The notes under the pieces are model-generated. The model was not told where the DNA came from and ran no database searches. It saw nothing but the letters and a program-made list of their open reading frames with translations. Position numbers and translations under genes: made by a program. A stretch of 64,000 bases of DNA from Pelomonas sp. Root1217. GTDB lineage: Bacteria; Pseudomonadota; Gammaproteobacteria; Burkholderiales; Burkholderiaceae_C. Location of the stretch: assembly GCF_001425705.1 (NCBI RefSeq), contig NZ_LMDC01000012.1, positions 412,148 to 476,147 of the forward strand, in the 5' to 3' direction. This document shows, one piece after another, positions 8,917-20,345 of the stretch (its first letter is position 1; every line of letters begins with the position of its first letter).

Positions 8917-10167
8917 TCAACCTTGCAGCGGCACGAAATCCGTGTCCGCCACGGTGCGCGGCGCGTCCGGCGGCAGGTCTTCCTCGCGCAGGCCGAGGTA
9001 GATGGGCTCGCCGTTGCGACGGTGGATGTTGATCTTGGCGTTGTAGACGCGATGGATCAGCCCGTGCTTGTCGGCCATCTGATATTCGCTGATGCCCCAC
9101 AGCCCGGTCGAGTCACGTCGACCGGTCAGGTAGCAAGCGATCTCGTCGACCTCGGAGCCGGCGAGTTTCAGGCCATTGAGGCTGCGCAGCGGCGCCCGCG
9201 TGCGCTCGACGAAGTCCAGGCTGTCGATGTGCACGTCCTCGCCGTTGACCTCGTCGTGCATCAGCGTGTTGAACTTGCCGACCAGGATCTGGCCAGGTTC
9301 GGCGCGCTCGATCATGCGGGCGAGCTCGATCGTGACCTGCCCGACCAAATAGCTGAAGGACGTCGGGTTGAGGCCTTCGGATTGGTAGAACTCGTAGTGC
9401 GAGCCGACGTGAAAGCAGGCGCGCAGCTTGGGCACCGATTCGGGGCGCGTCGCGCGCTCACGCGCCAGGGCGTTGTCGGCCAGGATGAACTGCATCAGCT
9501 GGTACAGCTCGACATTGGCCTCGACACCGCGCATGCGGTTCCAGATGTAGAAACCGTCGCCGGTCGTCGTGCGGGCGAAGTTGATGTTGATCTCACGGTC
9601 CAGCAGCTTGGCGTAGGCCGCATTGACCGAGCAGGACAGGCTGTTGAGCTGCACCACCTGCTGCAGCGGTGTCAGCAGCGAAAAACCGACCGCGTCGAAC
9701 AGGATGACGGCGCGGTCCTCGACGAGGCGGATGCCGTAGCGCGCCGCGATGGCCGCGATCAGCGGCAGGCCCAGGCCCCGTTCGGGGTTGAAGGGAAGCT
9801 CGATGAGCTTGGGTACCACGCTCAGCGCGGCGGCCACGCTGTCGAAGGCCTGCTTTTCGAGGTGCTCCTGGTTGGACAGCAACTTGTCCAACAGCCTTGT
9901 GCGCCGCGTGACCTCGGTCAGCGGCGAGGTGCCGTCACCCAGCGTGTACTCGGTCAGCATCTGGTGCGGCGCGACCAGCACGCGCAGGCCGCGCGGCTCG
10001 GGGGTCCAGGCGTAGATCAGGTTGTCGCCCAGGCCCCACAGCGTGTAGAGCGCCTGGTCGAGCAGGATGATGTTGTCGCGCAGTGCGGTTTCGCTCAGGC
10101 CGGCCGGTGCTGGATAAGCCATGAAGCCATCCAGCCAGGACCGGCGTTTGCGCAGCTCTTCTTTCAC
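8917..10167 (-). CDS. Protein with a degenerate class III nucleotide cyclase-homology domain
   Basis: A 416-residue soluble protein that I do not recognise by name. Residues about 150-310 follow the class III cyclase pattern: ILFDAVGFS (Asp158 in the first metal position), TTGDGFYIW (Asp204 in the second), then LVGQVTIELARMIERAEPGQILVG, which matches the region that normally carries the VNxAxR motif. Arg284 is kept, but the Asn four residues before it is Ile280, so catalysis is doubtful. The first 140 residues and the last 100 have no visible motif. The start is GTG at 10167 with GGAG 7 nt before it. The gene lies upstream of and co-directional with the full cyclase, so it could be a regulatory partner or pseudo-enzyme of that protein. 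Confidence 0.7.
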   Translation of the reverse strand: MKEELRKRRSWLDGFMAYPAPAGLSETALRDNIILLDQALYTLWGLGDNLIYAWTPEPRGLRVLVAPHQMLTEYTLGDGTSPLTEVTRRTRLLDKLLSNQEHLEKQAFDSVAAALSVVPKLIELPFNPERGLGLPLIAAIAARYGIRLVEDRAVILFDAVGFSLLTPLQQVVQLNSLSCSVNAAYAKLLDREININFARTTTGDGFYIWNRMRGVEANVELYQLMQFILADNALARERATRPESVPKLRACFHVGSHYEFYQSEGLNPTSFSYLVGQVTIELARMIERAEPGQILVGKFNTLMHDEVNGEDVHIDSLDFVERTRAPLRSLNGLKLAGSEVDEIACYLTGRRDSTGLWGISEYQMADKHGLIHRVYNAKINIHRRNGEPIYLGLREEDLPPDAPRTVADTDFVPLQG

Positions 10168-10227
10168 AAGCAGGCTCCAATCAGAAGCCTGGATTGTCTT
10201 TCACAGACGCGTGATTTTTTCACGCCA

Positions 10228-10282
10228 AGCCGAGTCGTCGGCACAGCCTCGGCCGTCGGCCTGCTGCGCCGGCGACTCGGCT
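10228..10282 (-). other. Long imperfect hairpin between two minus-strand genes
   Basis: AGCCGAGTCGTCGGC (10228-10242) and GCCGGCGACTCGGCT (10268-10282) are complementary at 14 of 15 positions around a 25-nt loop. It follows the small repeat-protein gene and precedes the cyclase-like gene. There is no U-tract on the transcribed strand, so it is a poor intrinsic terminator, but it may stabilise the mRNA end or be a mobile palindrome. Confidence 0.5.
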
Positions 10283-10319
10283 CGGTGTTCCTGGGTCATT
10301 TGAATCCTCATGCGGGGAC

Positions 10320-10544
10320 TCAGGCGCGGCGGCCGGTCACGGTGACGCGCGGCAGCTGGGCGACTTCGCGGGCGGCATAACCAGTGATGACGACGCGCGG
10401 CAGCTGGGCAACTTCCCGTGTGGCCTTGCCGGCGATGACGACGCGCGGCAGCTTCTGGATTTCCTGCGGAGCGGCATTGGCGGCGAAGGCGGTGAAGGCG
10501 AAGGCAGCGACGGCGGCGGCTTGGATCAGGACGGTGGCTTTCAT
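10320..10544 (-). CDS. Small exported protein with three TonB-box-like repeats
   Basis: A 74-residue protein whose start at 10544 (MKATVLIQ) is supported by AAGGAAG just upstream; longer versions reading into 10679 lack such a site. Residues 1-23 are a signal peptide ending in AANA. The remainder is a tandem array: LPRVVIAGKATREVAQ, LPRVVITGYAAREVAQ and a final LPRVTVTGRRA, a 16-residue (48-bp) unit. The unit resembles the segment that opens TonB-dependent receptors, such as QLEAVIVTGSRRAENLKE in the receptor encoded at 59731-62049. No known family is assigned. It is placed between the cyclase-like gene and the S9 peptidase pair, on the same strand as both. Confidence 0.6.
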   Translation of the reverse strand: MKATVLIQAAAVAAFAFTAFAANAAPQEIQKLPRVVIAGKATREVAQLPRVVITGYAAREVAQLPRVTVTGRRA

Positions 10545-10683
10545 GATGCTTCCTTGTGGGGTTTCGCTCAGCGGGTTTGCTGTGTCGATGGAAGCAGTTT
10601 CGTCACTGGACCCAGGCGCCGCCATGGCGCTGCGATGAATCGCCAGGCGCGGGCCGCGAGCTGCGTGCGGCCGCGACAAACGG

Positions 10684-12633
10684 TCAGTTTTTCGGCGCGA
10701 GATGCGTGGCCAAGAAGGCTTCGATGCGCTGCATCAAGTCGTGCCGCTGGTCGGCGCGCAGGGCCCCGTGGCCGGCGTCCTCGTAGGCCACCCACTCGGG
10801 CGGCCGGCCCAGCGCGGTGAGCTTGTCGCGCAACGCCGTACCGTGGACCAGCGGCACGCGCGGGTCGTGTCCGCCGTAGGCCAGCAGCAGCGGCGCACGG
10901 ATGTTTTCGGCTTGCGTCAGGGGCGAGTTGGCGTCCAGCATGGCTGCGTCGCTGCGGGTATCACCAATGGCCTGGGGAATCAGGTAGGTCAAGGCATCTG
11001 TGGACAGGAAGCTCCAGTGGCGGGATTCCAGGCGCGGCAGGTCCGTCGACGCGAAGGTCGCCACGGCGCAGGCCAGCTTGCCCGTCTTCTCGGCCCTGAC
11101 CAGCCCCATCAATGCGGCGTAGCCGCCATAGCTGGCACCGACCATGCAAACCCGTTTCGGATCGGACAGGCCTTCCCGTTCGGCCCAGGCGAGCACGTCG
11201 TCCAGATCGTCCTGCATGGCTTGGCCCCATTGTTTGAAGCCGGCGCGCTCATGTCGTTGGCCGTAGCCAACGCTGCCGCGGAAATCGGCTTGCAGCACCA
11301 AGTAGCCGCGTGAGGCATAGAACTGCGATTCGGCGTCCCAGGGCCAGTGGTTGCCCCGGACCCACGGGCCTCCATGGACCAGCAGCACCGTGGGTGCCGG
11401 CGCCGCCGTCGCTACCATCGGCCGGGTGACCTGAACGGCCATCGGCAGCCCGTCCCGCGCGGAGACGGTGGCGATCTGAAGCGGGCTGCCTTCCGGCATC
11501 CAGGGCTTGCTGGCGGCCAGAGGCGTCAGGCGCCCGGCCGAGCGGTCGTAAAGGAAGTAGCGGGGCGGGCGCCTGTCGCTCTGCGAGGTCACGAGCACCG
11601 TCGTGACTGCAAGGCAGCGCGAGCACTGCAGGCGGTTGACGTTACCCGGAAGCTGCCGGTCGATGTCGGCCTGCGCGGCTGCCAGGTCGGCATTCAGCCA
11701 TAGTGTGCGCGGGATATCGGTCTCGTAGTGGATGCCCACGGTCTCACCGCTGTCGCGGTCCAGCACCGGTTCGGGATCGATGTCGTAGGTGGGGGAGGCC
11801 AGCATCAGGGTGGTGGGCGCATCCGGCGCCAGGCTGTTCGCGCGGTGAAGCACCGCCCGCTGGGCCGGCCCACCGTCGGGCCGCAGCAGGTAGAGGTCGC
11901 CCTTTCGATCCACCCAGCGCGGGATGCGGCCCGGAGGCTCCAGCGGCTGGCTCGATACCGACCACGGCGTCACGTTGCCGGCATCGTCCCTGCGCACCAC
12001 CTGCCACCGACCCTGTTCCAGCTCCTGGTAGCCGAACAACGGCCGGAACCTGGCATCCAGCACCCAGTTGACGATGCCCTTGGGAATGTTTTCCGTCAGC
12101 GGCTGGCGCTCGCCGGTCACGACGTTCAGGCGCATGCGCCAGTCGCGATGGGCCAGGATGACGTTGTCTGAGCCGTCGAGCGGGATGTCGCTGAGGGTCC
12201 ACCAGCCGCCGAGCACGCGCGATGCCTTGGGCGCGCTCAGGCCCCGGCCGACACCGACGGCGTCGGCCCATTGCCGCAGGCCCGTCCCGTCGCGCCCAAT
12301 GGTCCATAGCCCTGGCATGACGCGTTTGCTGTAAGGCTCGTCCTGTGAGCGGACGGTGAAGACGAGGCGCTGGTCGTTCACCCAATGCACGCTGGCGATG
12401 TCGACCTGGCCGAACGCCTGTATCGCGGTGGCCTCCGCTGGCCTGTCAGACGCAATGATGGCCAGCGCGGTCGTCTTGCTGGTCGTGTTCACGATGGCGG
12501 CGACATGGCGGCCGTCGGGCGAGAGCACCGGGCCCGAGAAGGCCGGTGCGCGCTGGAAGTCTTCGATGCTGGGCGGCGCAGCATGGACAAGCGCGGCGCT
12601 GCCGAGCAGGGCCAGCATGAGTGCTTTGATCAT
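10684..12633 (-). CDS. Secreted S9 family (prolyl oligopeptidase-type) peptidase, copy 2
   Basis: A 649-residue exported serine peptidase. Residues 1-18 are a signal peptide (MLALLGSAALVHA). The N-terminal two-thirds is a predicted beta-propeller that limits access to the active site. The C-terminal alpha/beta-hydrolase domain carries the triad Ser501 ([10 protein letters not shown]), Asp590 (GGHDPRVP) and His622 (DAGHG), plus an HGGPWVRG oxyanion-loop motif. Expected activity is peptide cleavage, typically in the periplasm. Its ATG overlaps the stop of the upstream S9 gene by 4 bp (ATGA), so the two are translationally coupled. The pair look like an old tandem duplication. Confidence 0.88.
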   Translation of the reverse strand: MIKALMLALLGSAALVHAAPPSIEDFQRAPAFSGPVLSPDGRHVAAIVNTTSKTTALAIIASDRPAEATAIQAFGQVDIASVHWVNDQRLVFTVRSQDEPYSKRVMPGLWTIGRDGTGLRQWADAVGVGRGLSAPKASRVLGGWWTLSDIPLDGSDNVILAHRDWRMRLNVVTGERQPLTENIPKGIVNWVLDARFRPLFGYQELEQGRWQVVRRDDAGNVTPWSVSSQPLEPPGRIPRWVDRKGDLYLLRPDGGPAQRAVLHRANSLAPDAPTTLMLASPTYDIDPEPVLDRDSGETVGIHYETDIPRTLWLNADLAAAQADIDRQLPGNVNRLQCSRCLAVTTVLVTSQSDRRPPRYFLYDRSAGRLTPLAASKPWMPEGSPLQIATVSARDGLPMAVQVTRPMVATAAPAPTVLLVHGGPWVRGNHWPWDAESQFYASRGYLVLQADFRGSVGYGQRHERAGFKQWGQAMQDDLDDVLAWAEREGLSDPKRVCMVGASYGGYAALMGLVRAEKTGKLACAVATFASTDLPRLESRHWSFLSTDALTYLIPQAIGDTRSDAAMLDANSPLTQAENIRAPLLLAYGGHDPRVPLVHGTALRDKLTALGRPPEWVAYEDAGHGALRADQRHDLMQRIEAFLATHLAPKN

Positions 12634-14609
12634 GGTTTGGCGGTTGCTCCGATATGGCGGCCCAGGAAGCGCTCGACGCGCCCCCAGAAATCTTCATTCG
12701 TCTTCAGGTTGAACCAGCCGTGGCCCTCGTCGGGATAGACGACCCACTCAAGCGGCTGGTCGGCCCGCAGCGCGGCCTTCATTTCGGTGCCGTGCTTCAG
12801 CGGCACACGCCGGTCCTCGCCGCCATAGGCCATCAGCAGAGGCATCTTGATTTCCTTGGCGCGCTGCAGCGGCGAGGTCCGGGCGATCTGTTCGCCGTCG
12901 GTCGCGACATCCGCCACCAGCCGCTTCATGCCGTACTGCCTCCACTCCTCGGAGAAGTCGCTCCAGTGGATGCTGTCCATCAGGCCGATGTCGGTCACGC
13001 CGACCCAGTTGACGGCGCACTTGAACAGGTCGCCCTGGGTGACGGCGCCCATCAGGGCCGCATAGCCGCCGTAGCTCGCGCCCATGATGCAGACGCGGGA
13101 TGGGTCGATCCAGCCCTGCTTGTCGGCAAAGGCCACGGTGTCGGCCAGGTCGGTCTGCATGGCCAGGCCCCACTGCTTCCAGCCGGCATGGAAGAGTTGC
13201 CAGCCATAGCCGCTGCTGCCGCGGAACTCCGGCTCCAGCACGACATAGCCGCGGCTGGCCAAGAATTGGGCGTCCGGCTCCCAGGCCCAGTGCGTGCCGC
13301 GCACATAGGGGCCGCCGTGCACCAGCACGACGGCTGGGCGGCGCGCGGCGGGGCCGGGGGGCTGGGTGACCAGCAGCGGCAGCGTCAGGCCATCCCGCGC
13401 CTTGAACCGAACGACGTCGCGCTCGCCCATGTCTTTCATCTTGAGCCCGGGCTGCTCGGAGCCCAGCGACTGCAGGCTCTTGGTGGCGGGCTTGTAGATC
13501 CAGTAGCTCGTCGGCAGCCGGTCGGACAGCGCGCTGACGACGAGGAAGGGAGCGTCCAGGCAGCGGTCGCAGTCGATCAGGTTGACAAAGCCCGGCAGCT
13601 TGGCATCGATGTCGGCCTGGATGGCCTTCATCGAAGCGTCGATCCAGGCGGTGCCGAAAGCATCGGTTTCGTAGCGCACACCGAGCAGCTTCTTGGCGAC
13701 GGGGTCGAAGATCAGGTGGCCGCGGTAGTCGTAGCCATCCAGCCGTACCAAGGGCTCGGGTTCGGGCTTGTTGGTTTGCGGATCGAGCTTGAAGAGGGCG
13801 GAGGTGCCACCGTGGCCGGCCGTGACGAGCACCAGGCCGTCGGGCCCGAACCAGTACGGCTCGAACTCCTGGCGGCGCTGAGCGTCGTCGTCGATCCAGA
13901 GCTTCCATTGGCCGTCGGCTTCGCGGCGGTAGATCTTGGCCCGGCCCTGGACGGTGGCCTCCACGGCGCGCGGCTCGCCGCGCCAGTCGACCAGCCACTC
14001 ACCGACATGCTCAGGCGCACCCTGGCTCAGGTTCCTGACCTGGCCGGTTCGCGTGTCCAGACGTGACAGCTGCAACCCCATGCGGTCTGCCTCGTGGGAC
14101 CAGGGCAGGCGCAACACCAGCACGTCGCTGCTGCCGTCGCGCAGGGTCTTGAAGAAGCGGAAGTTGGCGTCGAGCCGACGGTCGTTGATCAGCGTGCCGG
14201 TGGTGAAGGTGTACTGGTTGGCCTGGATCAACTGGCGGAATTCGCTGCCGTCGCGGTTCACCGCCCACAGCCCCGGGTTGTCCACCCGGCGTGCGCCATC
14301 CGGCGACTCGCTGGCCTGCAGCACCAGGCGGTCCTCGCTGACCCAGTCATGCTGATAGACGTCGGCGTCCCTGAAGCCCGCCACGACCTTGGCGGTTTCC
14401 ATGGTCTGCAAGTCGATGACCGCCAGGAACATGCGGTCTTCCTTGCCTGAGGACTGCACGGCGAGGTAGCGGCCGCTCGGGCTCAGTTTTGGCGCGCGCA
14501 GCACCGGGCGCTTGAAGAAGGCCGTGGCGGGCGGCGGCTCGGCCACAGCCGGTCCGGCCACGCCCAGAATGGCCAGCGCCATCACCATGGCACGCAAGAA
14601 CACAAACAT
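12630..14609 (-). CDS. Secreted S9 family (prolyl oligopeptidase-type) peptidase, copy 1
   Basis: A 659-residue paralogue of the downstream gene. I place the start at 14609 ([16 protein letters not shown]), which gives a clean signal peptide ending in GPAVA and keeps the gene clear of the divergent uvrA; an in-frame ATG at 14648 would add 13 uncharged-to-basic residues. The propeller region is followed by the hydrolase domain with Ser512 ([10 protein letters not shown]), Asp599 (GGEDRRVP), His630 (DEGHG) and the HGGPYVRG motif. Function: cleavage of peptides outside the cytoplasm, substrate unknown. It is the first gene of a two-gene operon and shares a short (about 70-bp) divergent promoter region with uvrA. 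Confidence 0.87.
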   Translation of the reverse strand: MFVFLRAMVMALAILGVAGPAVAEPPPATAFFKRPVLRAPKLSPSGRYLAVQSSGKEDRMFLAVIDLQTMETAKVVAGFRDADVYQHDWVSEDRLVLQASESPDGARRVDNPGLWAVNRDGSEFRQLIQANQYTFTTGTLINDRRLDANFRFFKTLRDGSSDVLVLRLPWSHEADRMGLQLSRLDTRTGQVRNLSQGAPEHVGEWLVDWRGEPRAVEATVQGRAKIYRREADGQWKLWIDDDAQRRQEFEPYWFGPDGLVLVTAGHGGTSALFKLDPQTNKPEPEPLVRLDGYDYRGHLIFDPVAKKLLGVRYETDAFGTAWIDASMKAIQADIDAKLPGFVNLIDCDRCLDAPFLVVSALSDRLPTSYWIYKPATKSLQSLGSEQPGLKMKDMGERDVVRFKARDGLTLPLLVTQPPGPAARRPAVVLVHGGPYVRGTHWAWEPDAQFLASRGYVVLEPEFRGSSGYGWQLFHAGWKQWGLAMQTDLADTVAFADKQGWIDPSRVCIMGASYGGYAALMGAVTQGDLFKCAVNWVGVTDIGLMDSIHWSDFSEEWRQYGMKRLVADVATDGEQIARTSPLQRAKEIKMPLLMAYGGEDRRVPLKHGTEMKAALRADQPLEWVVYPDEGHGWFNLKTNEDFWGRVERFLGRHIGATAKP

Positions 14610-14680
14610 CCCTGACTCCGGTTGTTGGGTGCGCCGCATTGTGGCCACCTATCATGGCCGGTTCCCTTGTGAAAACTGCC

Positions 14681-17593
<2,913 letters not shown>

Positions 17594-18406
17594 TCAACGG
17601 CGCCTTTGGCGCGCGCGGAAGATGATGACGAGCAAGCCCAGGGCAATCATGGCCCAGGTGCCGGGCTCAGGTACGGCGGGCGTGTGGGGCAGGTCGATCG
17701 GGCCATCAGCAGGTCGCACCGTGCCAGGCGGCAGGGCGGGCATGCCGAGGTTGACGAGGCCGGGGCCACCACCGCCAGGGCTGCCCACAGGGCCGCTGGT
17801 GCCGCCGCCTGCCAGCGCGCTACCGCCCTGTGCAGGCGAACTCGACAACGCCGACACGCCGGATGCGGTGGCAAAGCTGTCCGGCGCTGCGGCTGCGGGG
17901 CCGGCGCCCGGGGCCTCGAATTCCAGCGGCGCGGTTTCTTCGCCCGCGCGGGTCGACGAGGCGACGTTGCTGGCCTGCGCCGGTGCGACGGCGCTGGGCT
18001 TGTCCAGGCGGCGGATGCGGCTGACGTTGCGGCAGACGGTGGGCACCAGGATGCACTGGCCGTCCTCGCAATAGACGAGGCCGCGCTCCTGCGTGGTCGC
18101 CGTCCACTTGCTGCGCGTCACCGTTCGGCAGACGGCGCCGGGGCCGAAATGCATGTCGCGGATCTCGGGCGCGTAGTTCGCCTTGCCCGTGATGGCATCG
18201 CGCGCGATGACGGCAATGTCGTCATAGCTGCGTGCCTTCATGCGGGCCTTGAGCTTCTCGCGGGTCGCGGCAGGGATGTCCTGGTAGCGATCGACGGCCG
18301 CGACCACGTCGCCCATGAATGGGTTGACACCGGGGCGATCCCAGCTGCACTCGGGCAGTGTGGAGCCAGCGGAAACGGCAAGGGCGAGGGTGGCGATCAA
18401 GGACAT
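17594..18406 (-). CDS. PEP-CTERM sorting-domain protein with an MHFG motif
   Basis: A 270-residue exported protein. It has an N-terminal signal sequence (MSLIATLALAVSAGS), a conserved-looking middle part with DMHFGPGAVC and six Cys (for example VYCEDGQCILVPTVC), a low-complexity Gly/Pro/Ala region, and a C-terminal VPEPGTWAMIALGLLV plus RARQRRR tail. That tail is the classic PEP-CTERM sorting signal (PEP motif, membrane helix, Arg cluster) recognised by exosortase/EpsH. I recall a named MHFG family of PEP-CTERM proteins that fits. No exosortase gene is in this window, so it must be elsewhere. The role is unknown; surface or exopolysaccharide association is typical for such proteins. Confidence 0.8.
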   Translation of the reverse strand: MSLIATLALAVSAGSTLPECSWDRPGVNPFMGDVVAAVDRYQDIPAATREKLKARMKARSYDDIAVIARDAITGKANYAPEIRDMHFGPGAVCRTVTRSKWTATTQERGLVYCEDGQCILVPTVCRNVSRIRRLDKPSAVAPAQASNVASSTRAGEETAPLEFEAPGAGPAAAAPDSFATASGVSALSSSPAQGGSALAGGGTSGPVGSPGGGGPGLVNLGMPALPPGTVRPADGPIDLPHTPAVPEPGTWAMIALGLLVIIFRARQRRR

Positions 18407-18449
18407 CGGAAGGCCCGCAAAAGGGAAGCGCCCGAACCAGGGCGCATGT

Positions 18450-18463
18450 CCCTAGTATTAGGG
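18450..18463. promoter_or_regulatory. Short dyad in the divergent PEP-CTERM / response regulator region
   Basis: CCCTAGTATTAGGG forms a perfect 5-bp dyad with a 4-bp centre, followed shortly by CCTAGGG. It lies 44 bp upstream of the PEP-CTERM start, in the 217-bp region shared with the divergent response-regulator gene. It is an operator candidate only. Confidence 0.3.
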
Positions 18464-18623
18464 AAGCCTAGGGTTTGTCCGCGTTGAAGACCCGCAAAGA
18501 GGGGGTGCCCGCAAAGTGAGATAAGTCACGCAAAGCCGTGGAAACGATTGCCGTGTCGGCTCGGCCGGACGCGCCGGACATTGCTGCTATCGTGCCTGCC
18601 GCTGTATCTGCCCCAACCCTCCC

Positions 18624-19016
18624 ATGCCAGACCGCGCCGTGCCGCTGGTGCTTTACGTCGAAGACGACCGCATCCACCTGATCCTGATGGAGGAGGTGTT
18701 TCGGCTGCTGCCGGAAAGCTGGGAGCTGCGCATGGCAGAGACGGGCGCGGAGGCCTTGGCGGCCCTGGCCGAATGCCAGCCGGCGCTGGTGTTGGTCGAC
18801 ATGAACCTGCCCGACATGACCGGCCTTGAGCTACGCGAACGCGTGGCCGCGGACGCCAGCCTGGCCGACGCGTTGAGCGCTCGCTGGGTGGCGCTCTCGG
18901 CCGACAACCCGGGTGCCGTCGTGCGCGCCGCGCGCGCGGCGGGATTCGACGACTACTGGCTCAAACCCATCGACGTGCCGGTGTTGCAGGCCGGGTTGCA
19001 CAAGCTGCTCGGCTAG
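18624..19016 (+). CDS. Single-domain response regulator (CheY-like receiver)
   Basis: A 130-residue protein consisting only of a receiver domain. The acidic pair is in YVEDD (residues 13-15), the phosphorylation site is Asp59 (LVDMNLPDMTG), the switch residue is Ser92 (VALSADNP) and the conserved Lys114 lies in WLKPID. There is no output domain, so it must act by protein-protein contact. No histidine kinase is adjacent; the partner kinase is elsewhere. It is transcribed away from the PEP-CTERM gene and converges on the SWIB gene. Confidence 0.9.
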   Translation: MPDRAVPLVLYVEDDRIHLILMEEVFRLLPESWELRMAETGAEALAALAECQPALVLVDMNLPDMTGLELRERVAADASLADALSARWVALSADNPGAVVRAARAAGFDDYWLKPIDVPVLQAGLHKLLG

Positions 19017-19076
19017 GGTTGGCCCGCCGCTGTAATAGCAGCGAACCCGCTGTGCCACGGTCCGCTGATATGGACG

Positions 19077-19101
19077 AAAAAAAGCCCGGCGGAACCGGGC
19101 T
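19077..19101 (-). terminator. Rho-independent terminator of the SWIB/histone-like gene
   Basis: On the minus strand, AGCCCGG and CCGGGCT form a 7-bp stem around a 5-nt loop, followed by a run of seven T residues. It lies 33 bp past the stop codon of the SWIB-domain gene. Confidence 0.9.
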
Positions 19102-19133
19102 CGTGTTGACGAGGCCGCTTGCGCGGCACCGCT

Positions 19134-19571
19134 TCACTTCAGATGGCTGTTGATCAGCTTGGTCATCTCGAACATGTCGGCCTTGGCCTTGCCGAAGATT
19201 TCCTTCAGCTTGGCGTCGGCGTTGATGACACGCTTCTGCAGCTCATCCTGCAGCTTGTTCTTCTTGATGTACTCCCAGACCTTCTTGGTCACGTCGGTGC
19301 GCGGCAGCGGGCTGGCGCCAACGATGGCCGCGAGAGCGGCGCTGGGGGTGAGGGCCTTCATGAAGGCGGCGTTGGGCGTGCGCTTCTTGGCGGGTGCTGC
19401 GGCCTTCTTGGCCGGAGCTGCCTTCTTCGCAGGAGCTGCGGCCTTTTTGGCCGGAGCTGCCTTCTTTGCTGCAGGCGCCTTTGCGGGCGCTGCTGCCTTC
19501 TTCGCCGGTGCTGCCTTCTTCGCTGGTGCCGCCGCCTTCTTCGCGGGCGCGGCCTTCTTCGCAGTTGCCAT
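19134..19571 (-). CDS. SWIB/MDM2-domain protein with a histone H1-like Ala-Lys-Pro tail
   Basis: A 145-residue basic protein. Residues 1-62 are near-perfect repeats of AAPAKKAA units, like the tails of eukaryotic H1 and bacterial Hc1-type proteins, and should bind DNA without sequence specificity. Residues about 66-143 (TPSAALAAIVG ... ELQKRVINADAKLKEIFG ... MTKLINSHLK) match the SWIB fold, best known from chromatin-remodelling complexes and found in chlamydiae and many betaproteobacteria. The likely role is as a nucleoid-associated protein. The gene is single, with its own strong terminator. Its repeat DNA is prone to length change by slippage, so tail length may vary between strains. Confidence 0.88.
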   Translation of the reverse strand: MATAKKAAPAKKAAAPAKKAAPAKKAAAPAKAPAAKKAAPAKKAAAPAKKAAPAKKAAAPAKKRTPNAAFMKALTPSAALAAIVGASPLPRTDVTKKVWEYIKKNKLQDELQKRVINADAKLKEIFGKAKADMFEMTKLINSHLK

Positions 19572-19793
19572 GTCGATTCACTCCATCAAAGGTTGTTGAT
19601 GTGCCGGGGTCCGGGTGAAGGCCGCGTAAGCCTTCAATACTCTCTAGCACCCTGCGGCGGCGATGGTACTGCGCTCCCCAGGGGAAGAGAAGGCTTTCAT
19701 AGAGGGGATGACCCGCAAAGGCCCATGAAATCGGCCCTTTGAGGCCTCGCTTGTCGCTAGGCCGCATCACTTGGGCCTTCGCGAGGCTTGCAG

Positions 19794-20339
19794 TCACTGC
19801 ACGTCGTCGCTTTGCGGCGCGCGCTTCGTGCCGCTGAACATCGCGCCGACGAGGTTCTCGCGATGCCGCCAGCTCGTCAAAACGACACCGCCAAGATGGC
19901 TGATCACGAGGGCCGCGACGAGCCAAGCGAGCACCGCGTGTAGGTCCGACAGCCATTCGTAGCCCCACAGCCAGTCGGTCGTGTAGAGCCAGCCACTGAG
20001 CGTCAGCAAGGCGGCCGTGGACCACAGCGCCAGCACCATCCATCCGCCCAGCGGGTTATGGCCGATGTAGCGTGGCTCGCGACCGGCGCGCATCGCGCGG
20101 GCATAGGCCAGCACCGTGCGCGGGCGGTGCACGAACTGCGCAAGGCGCGCGTAGCCGCGGCCCACGAAGCCCCACACCAGCCGCAGCACCACGGCCGCGC
20201 CCGCGACGTAGCCGGCGGTGTGGTGCCAGGCGTCGAAGTGGCTGGGCGGCCAGTGCCCGCTGATCCACGCGGTCGCGACGGCGCTCGCGAGCGACCAGTG
20301 CAGCACGCGCACGAGCGCGTCCCATACGCGCACGCGCAT
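19794..20339 (-). CDS. Cytochrome b561-type membrane protein
   Basis: A 181-residue integral membrane protein with four predicted helices. Heme-ligand His candidates lie in LHWSLA (residue 14), DAWHHTAGY (39-40), and SDLHAVLAW and ISHLGG in the last two helices, as in the prokaryotic cytochrome b561 / Ni-hydrogenase b-subunit family. It should carry electrons across the inner membrane between a quinone and a periplasmic partner. It lies 6 bp after the PepSY-domain gene, on the same strand as the iron-uptake genes. The pairing of PepSY and b561 proteins near siderophore receptors suggests a role in reductive iron handling (inference). Confidence 0.85.
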   Translation of the reverse strand: MRVRVWDALVRVLHWSLASAVATAWISGHWPPSHFDAWHHTAGYVAGAAVVLRLVWGFVGRGYARLAQFVHRPRTVLAYARAMRAGREPRYIGHNPLGGWMVLALWSTAALLTLSGWLYTTDWLWGYEWLSDLHAVLAWLVAALVISHLGGVVLTSWRHRENLVGAMFSGTKRAPQSDDVQ

Positions 20340-20345
20340 GCCGAA

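Noticed and set aside
12654..14066. 470-codon plus-strand frame opposite the first S9 peptidase
   Set aside because: The opposite strand carries a complete catalytic triad and signal peptide; no motif is seen in the antisense product.
18470..18530. GGCAC...TTTGC match upstream of the PEP-CTERM gene considered as a sigma-54 promoter
   Set aside because: The distance between the GG and GC elements is 2 bp too long for RpoN recognition.
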